Below, one piece after another: positions 18,568-20,650 of a stretch of DNA of 20,650 nt. Numbering within the stretch: position 1 is the first letter of the stretch; every line of letters starts with the position of its first letter. The position numbers were made by a program, and so were the translations under genes. Under the pieces are notes generated by a model, which did no database searches, was not told the DNA's origin, and saw nothing but the letters and a program-made list of their open reading frames with translations. Origin of the DNA: Ochromonas danica (taxonomy: Eukaryota; Sar; Chrysophyceae; Chromulinales; Chromulinaceae); contig VKHL01000182.1 of NCBI GenBank assembly GCA_015146655.1, positions 30,001 through 50,650 of the forward strand, read 5' to 3'.

Positions 18568-19506
18568 CAATGTGTCTATCAGGTACTTTGATATACGATT
18601 CTGTTGTCGACTTTCCTTTTCTCGCTTACTGGTAACGGGTAATTTTGATGCCGAGAGCACAATGGCATAACAACTAACTCATCTTAATGCAATGTTTTTC
18701 TTAACATCACCTGGTCTTATACATGTCATTCTATGCTTATAATATTAATATCATGCACCAAACCCGTGACCTATCTTTGTCCATTTCTAACAAAGCTAGA
18801 TGACAACTGGTCAGTTTAGAAGGATTTCTATGACTGCCTTTTCTATAACTGGTCAGCTTAACAATCCCGCCACTACAGAAAACACTATGGAATGTTATGG
18901 AATCAATTTGGTTGATGTGGAATTTTATGGAATTACCGTTGATGTTGTGCAATCCCAATCCCATTAATCCATTACCATCCATAATTATCTCTAAGCAACT
19001 ACATGGCTTCCTTCTCCTTCTTGCCATTGATGCGATGTGCTAATAGGATTAATATGTTTGGTGCGTACATACTCATTAAATTAACAAGCTTGCTAGGTCG
19101 CAGACTACTGTGCATTAGACAAGTTGGTAGTTTCGAGGAGACAATAAGAACAGCTTTCTCCGTTTGAGCTAGCCGTAATTCTCTTACTGTAATAAGTCCA
19201 AGTCGGCGCAACCAAAAGTGTAGCAAAATTTTACATTAAGTCAAAGTGCTTGGTATTTTGCCTTTTTTTTTGTTAAGTTTTGATCTTTAATTAGTCAAAA
19301 ATAAGGTAATTTCTATTCTTATTGAATGAATGCTTTCTTACTTCTATAGTGAATCAAACACAATTTAAATTATTGCATAATATTAATTACATGCAATGTA
19401 AAGTTATTAACAAACGGAATCAGAATTTTCAATCTGAATGCGTTTCTTTGTTCGGTAAAAACAGTTTCTTCTTCTTCGTCTTGTGTTTATTGGGTTGGAA
19501 GGTGGA
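18568..19506. other. Intergenic region with phased TGGAAT motifs and a short direct repeat
   Basis: This 939-nt gap lies between the Rieske and SET genes, both on the plus strand. AACTGGTCAG followed by YTTA occurs twice (18805-18818 and 18847-18860). A cluster of TGGAAT motifs follows at 18888-18933. From 19200 the sequence is A/T-rich, with a T9 run at about 19264. Open frames here are short, mostly without ATG starts, and resemble nothing I know. Confidence 0.5.
18888..18933. promoter_or_regulatory. Four TGGAAT motifs on a 10-bp lattice
   Basis: TGGAAT begins at 18888, 18898, 18918 and 18928, all multiples of ten apart; the missing position 18908 reads TTGGTT. These are the reverse complement of the ATTCCA motifs upstream of the Myb genes, with the same 10-bp phasing. 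The nearest following start codon is about 570 nt downstream, so this may be a distant element or part of a dispersed repeat. Confidence 0.45.
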
Positions 19507-20493
19507 ATGGAATGGTTTGTTACAAGAATTGGACAAATCATGCATGCACAGTTTGGAATCATACTAGCACTATCTCAATTAGTAATTTTTGGATATGCTT
19601 TCTTATTACCTCTTCCTTCATCCTTGATGAGACATCTTGGAAGAAGAAAAGAATTATTGCATCATCTTCCTCCTCCTATTCGTAGTGGTAGTAGTGGTCG
19701 TAGTGGTCGTTCTACTATTGTTGTCTTGTCTAGTCTACATGATTGGTTATTAGATCAAGGTTGTAAGAATACTGAAATGAATGTTATCTTTCTTACTCTA
19801 CCATCATCATCATCATCACATTCATCCAACAATAACAATAACAATAGTGATGAGGATAATGTTGTTGTTGATGATGATGATGATGATGATGATAATAATA
19901 ACAGTCAGAATGACATGACAATCACTGCAATGTCTAAGAAAGCTATTAATAAGGGTGAAGTCTTACTCACTATCCCGCTTGGTTTATGTCTTGATCAAAG
20001 TAAAGCCTTCAATCAATGGGAACATCTTTTCCCTTCTTCTCTATTAAAGACAAGTGAAATGGGACAATTAGCATTACTTTTATTATCAGAAAAGAAACTT
20101 AATAAACAATCTAAATATTATCCTTATCTATTAACATTACCTAGACAATGTCCTGGTACATTTTCTTGGTCGATAGAAGAAATATCCATTTGGAAACAAT
20201 CAACAACACGTGATATTCAAACAATTTTCTCTTTTATACAAGATGATATTGAATTCATTAAATTGAAAATGTCAGGACAAGAAGATCGACGTTATTATAC
20301 ACAAGAATTTCTATGGGCATTAGGTATTATTAAAGCATATGGATTACGATTAGATAGTACAGGGAAAGGTAGTCGTTCATGGATATTAATACCAGGAATT
20401 AATACATTTCAATATGATTTATGGGCCAATAATGAACCTGTATTAGCAGCATCAGGTCTCTTTGGTGCTAAAGTTAGTAATCAACCTATATAG
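19507..20493 (+). CDS. RuBisCO LSMT/SETD3-like SET-domain protein, plastid-targeted, probably 3'-incomplete
   Basis: The visible frame encodes 328 residues from the ATG at 19507; a second in-frame ATG at 19540 gives a tighter signal peptide. Proteins of this group methylate lysine or histidine in plastid or cytosolic proteins using SAM. The start MHAQFGIILALSQLVIFGYA followed by FLLPLPSSLMRHLGRRK is a signal peptide with a Phe at +1 and a basic stretch, as in complex-plastid precursors. The N-SET part is seen as ITAMSKKAINKGEVLLTIPL, followed by YYPYLLTLP and FLWALGIIKAYGL, typical of the LSMT family. Low-complexity Ser, Asn and Asp runs (six N, eight D) are inserted ahead of it. The expected Asn-His motif reads FQYD instead. 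The frame stops at 20493 before the catalytic Tyr region, but GTTAGT at 20473 can act as a donor, so the rest may lie beyond the window. Confidence 0.7.
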   Translation: MEWFVTRIGQIMHAQFGIILALSQLVIFGYAFLLPLPSSLMRHLGRRKELLHHLPPPIRSGSSGRSGRSTIVVLSSLHDWLLDQGCKNTEMNVIFLTLPSSSSSHSSNNNNNNSDEDNVVVDDDDDDDDNNNSQNDMTITAMSKKAINKGEVLLTIPLGLCLDQSKAFNQWEHLFPSSLLKTSEMGQLALLLLSEKKLNKQSKYYPYLLTLPRQCPGTFSWSIEEISIWKQSTTRDIQTIFSFIQDDIEFIKLKMSGQEDRRYYTQEFLWALGIIKAYGLRLDSTGKGSRSWILIPGINTFQYDLWANNEPVLAASGLFGAKVSNQPI

Positions 20494-20529
20494 ACTGATG
20501 ACAATAATGATGATTTCATACTAACTAGA

Positions 20530-20573
20530 CAAAATGTGTGTCTGTTCTGTTGTTGTTGTCGTTGTTGTTGTTC

Positions 20574-20650
<77 letters not shown>
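20530..20650. repeat. (TTG)n trinucleotide microsatellite, runs off the window
   Basis: From about 20530 the sequence is TTG repeats with a few interruptions (TTC, TCG), and from about 20575 they are pure to the last base, so the true length is unknown. It lies 3' of the SET frame, and on the spliced reading it lies within the next intron. Confidence 0.95.

Noticed and set aside
18737-19226. Minus-strand open frames between the Rieske and SET genes
   Set aside because: Short, with no recognisable domain; the 75-codon frame starts at TTG.
1-20650. CRISPR array, prophage, IS element or bacterial operon
   Set aside because: No regular spacer-repeat pattern, transposase or phage gene was seen, and spliced eukaryotic genes occupy most of the window.

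Overview
The window is nuclear DNA of a eukaryote. Its genes carry short GT-AG introns (58-129 nt, one of 280 nt) and encode spliceosome-era eukaryotic machinery (THO complex, ESCRT-II, outer-dynein-arm docking protein). The lineage is best read as a flagellated heterokont-type alga. The dynein-arm docking gene implies a motile cilium. Two neighbouring proteins (a PAO/TIC55-family Rieske oxygenase and a RuBisCO-LSMT-like SET protein) begin with a signal peptide whose predicted cleavage falls just before Phe and is followed by an Arg-rich stretch, as in plastid preproteins of algae with complex red plastids. This placement is inference; no rRNA or other marker is present.

Layout, left to right: 1-2116 gene-free, with a (TG)n microsatellite and a long imperfect stem-loop; 3343-2117 (-) two-RRM RNA-binding protein; 4028-4939 (+) THOC5-like; 6296-5253 (-) single-exon signal-anchored methyltransferase-like protein; 8811-7067 (-) and 11074-9542 (-) tandem paralogues of a multi-Myb-repeat protein with a mitochondrial-type N-terminus; 11422-13789 (+) outer dynein arm docking coiled-coil protein; 15059-14280 (-) VPS25; 16416-15457 (-) phosphoserine phosphatase with an organellar presequence; 16947-18567 (+) Rieske oxygenase; 19507 to about 20493 (+) SET-domain protein, probably incomplete because its next exon lies beyond a (TTG)n tract at the window edge.

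The most interesting region is 6.6-11.2 kb. The two Myb genes share a block of about 598 nt (7711-8308 = 9980-10577) that I read as identical base for base, including two introns. The third intron of the same genes cannot be aligned and flanking exons differ at scattered sites. This is the signature of an old duplication with a recent gene-conversion tract. The second copy has a CGA-to-TGA nonsense change and a deletion that remove the last Myb repeat. Upstream of both copies, and again at 18.9 kb, ATTCCA occurs in 10-bp-phased direct repeats, an arrangement matching step-type heat-shock elements.

The genes do not form one pathway. Most are housekeeping genes, arranged in divergent pairs (RRM/THOC5, Myb B/dynein docking, PSP/Rieske) and convergent pairs (THOC5/methyltransferase, dynein docking/VPS25). 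All splice models were made by eye from GT-AG signals, reading frame and protein-family continuity.
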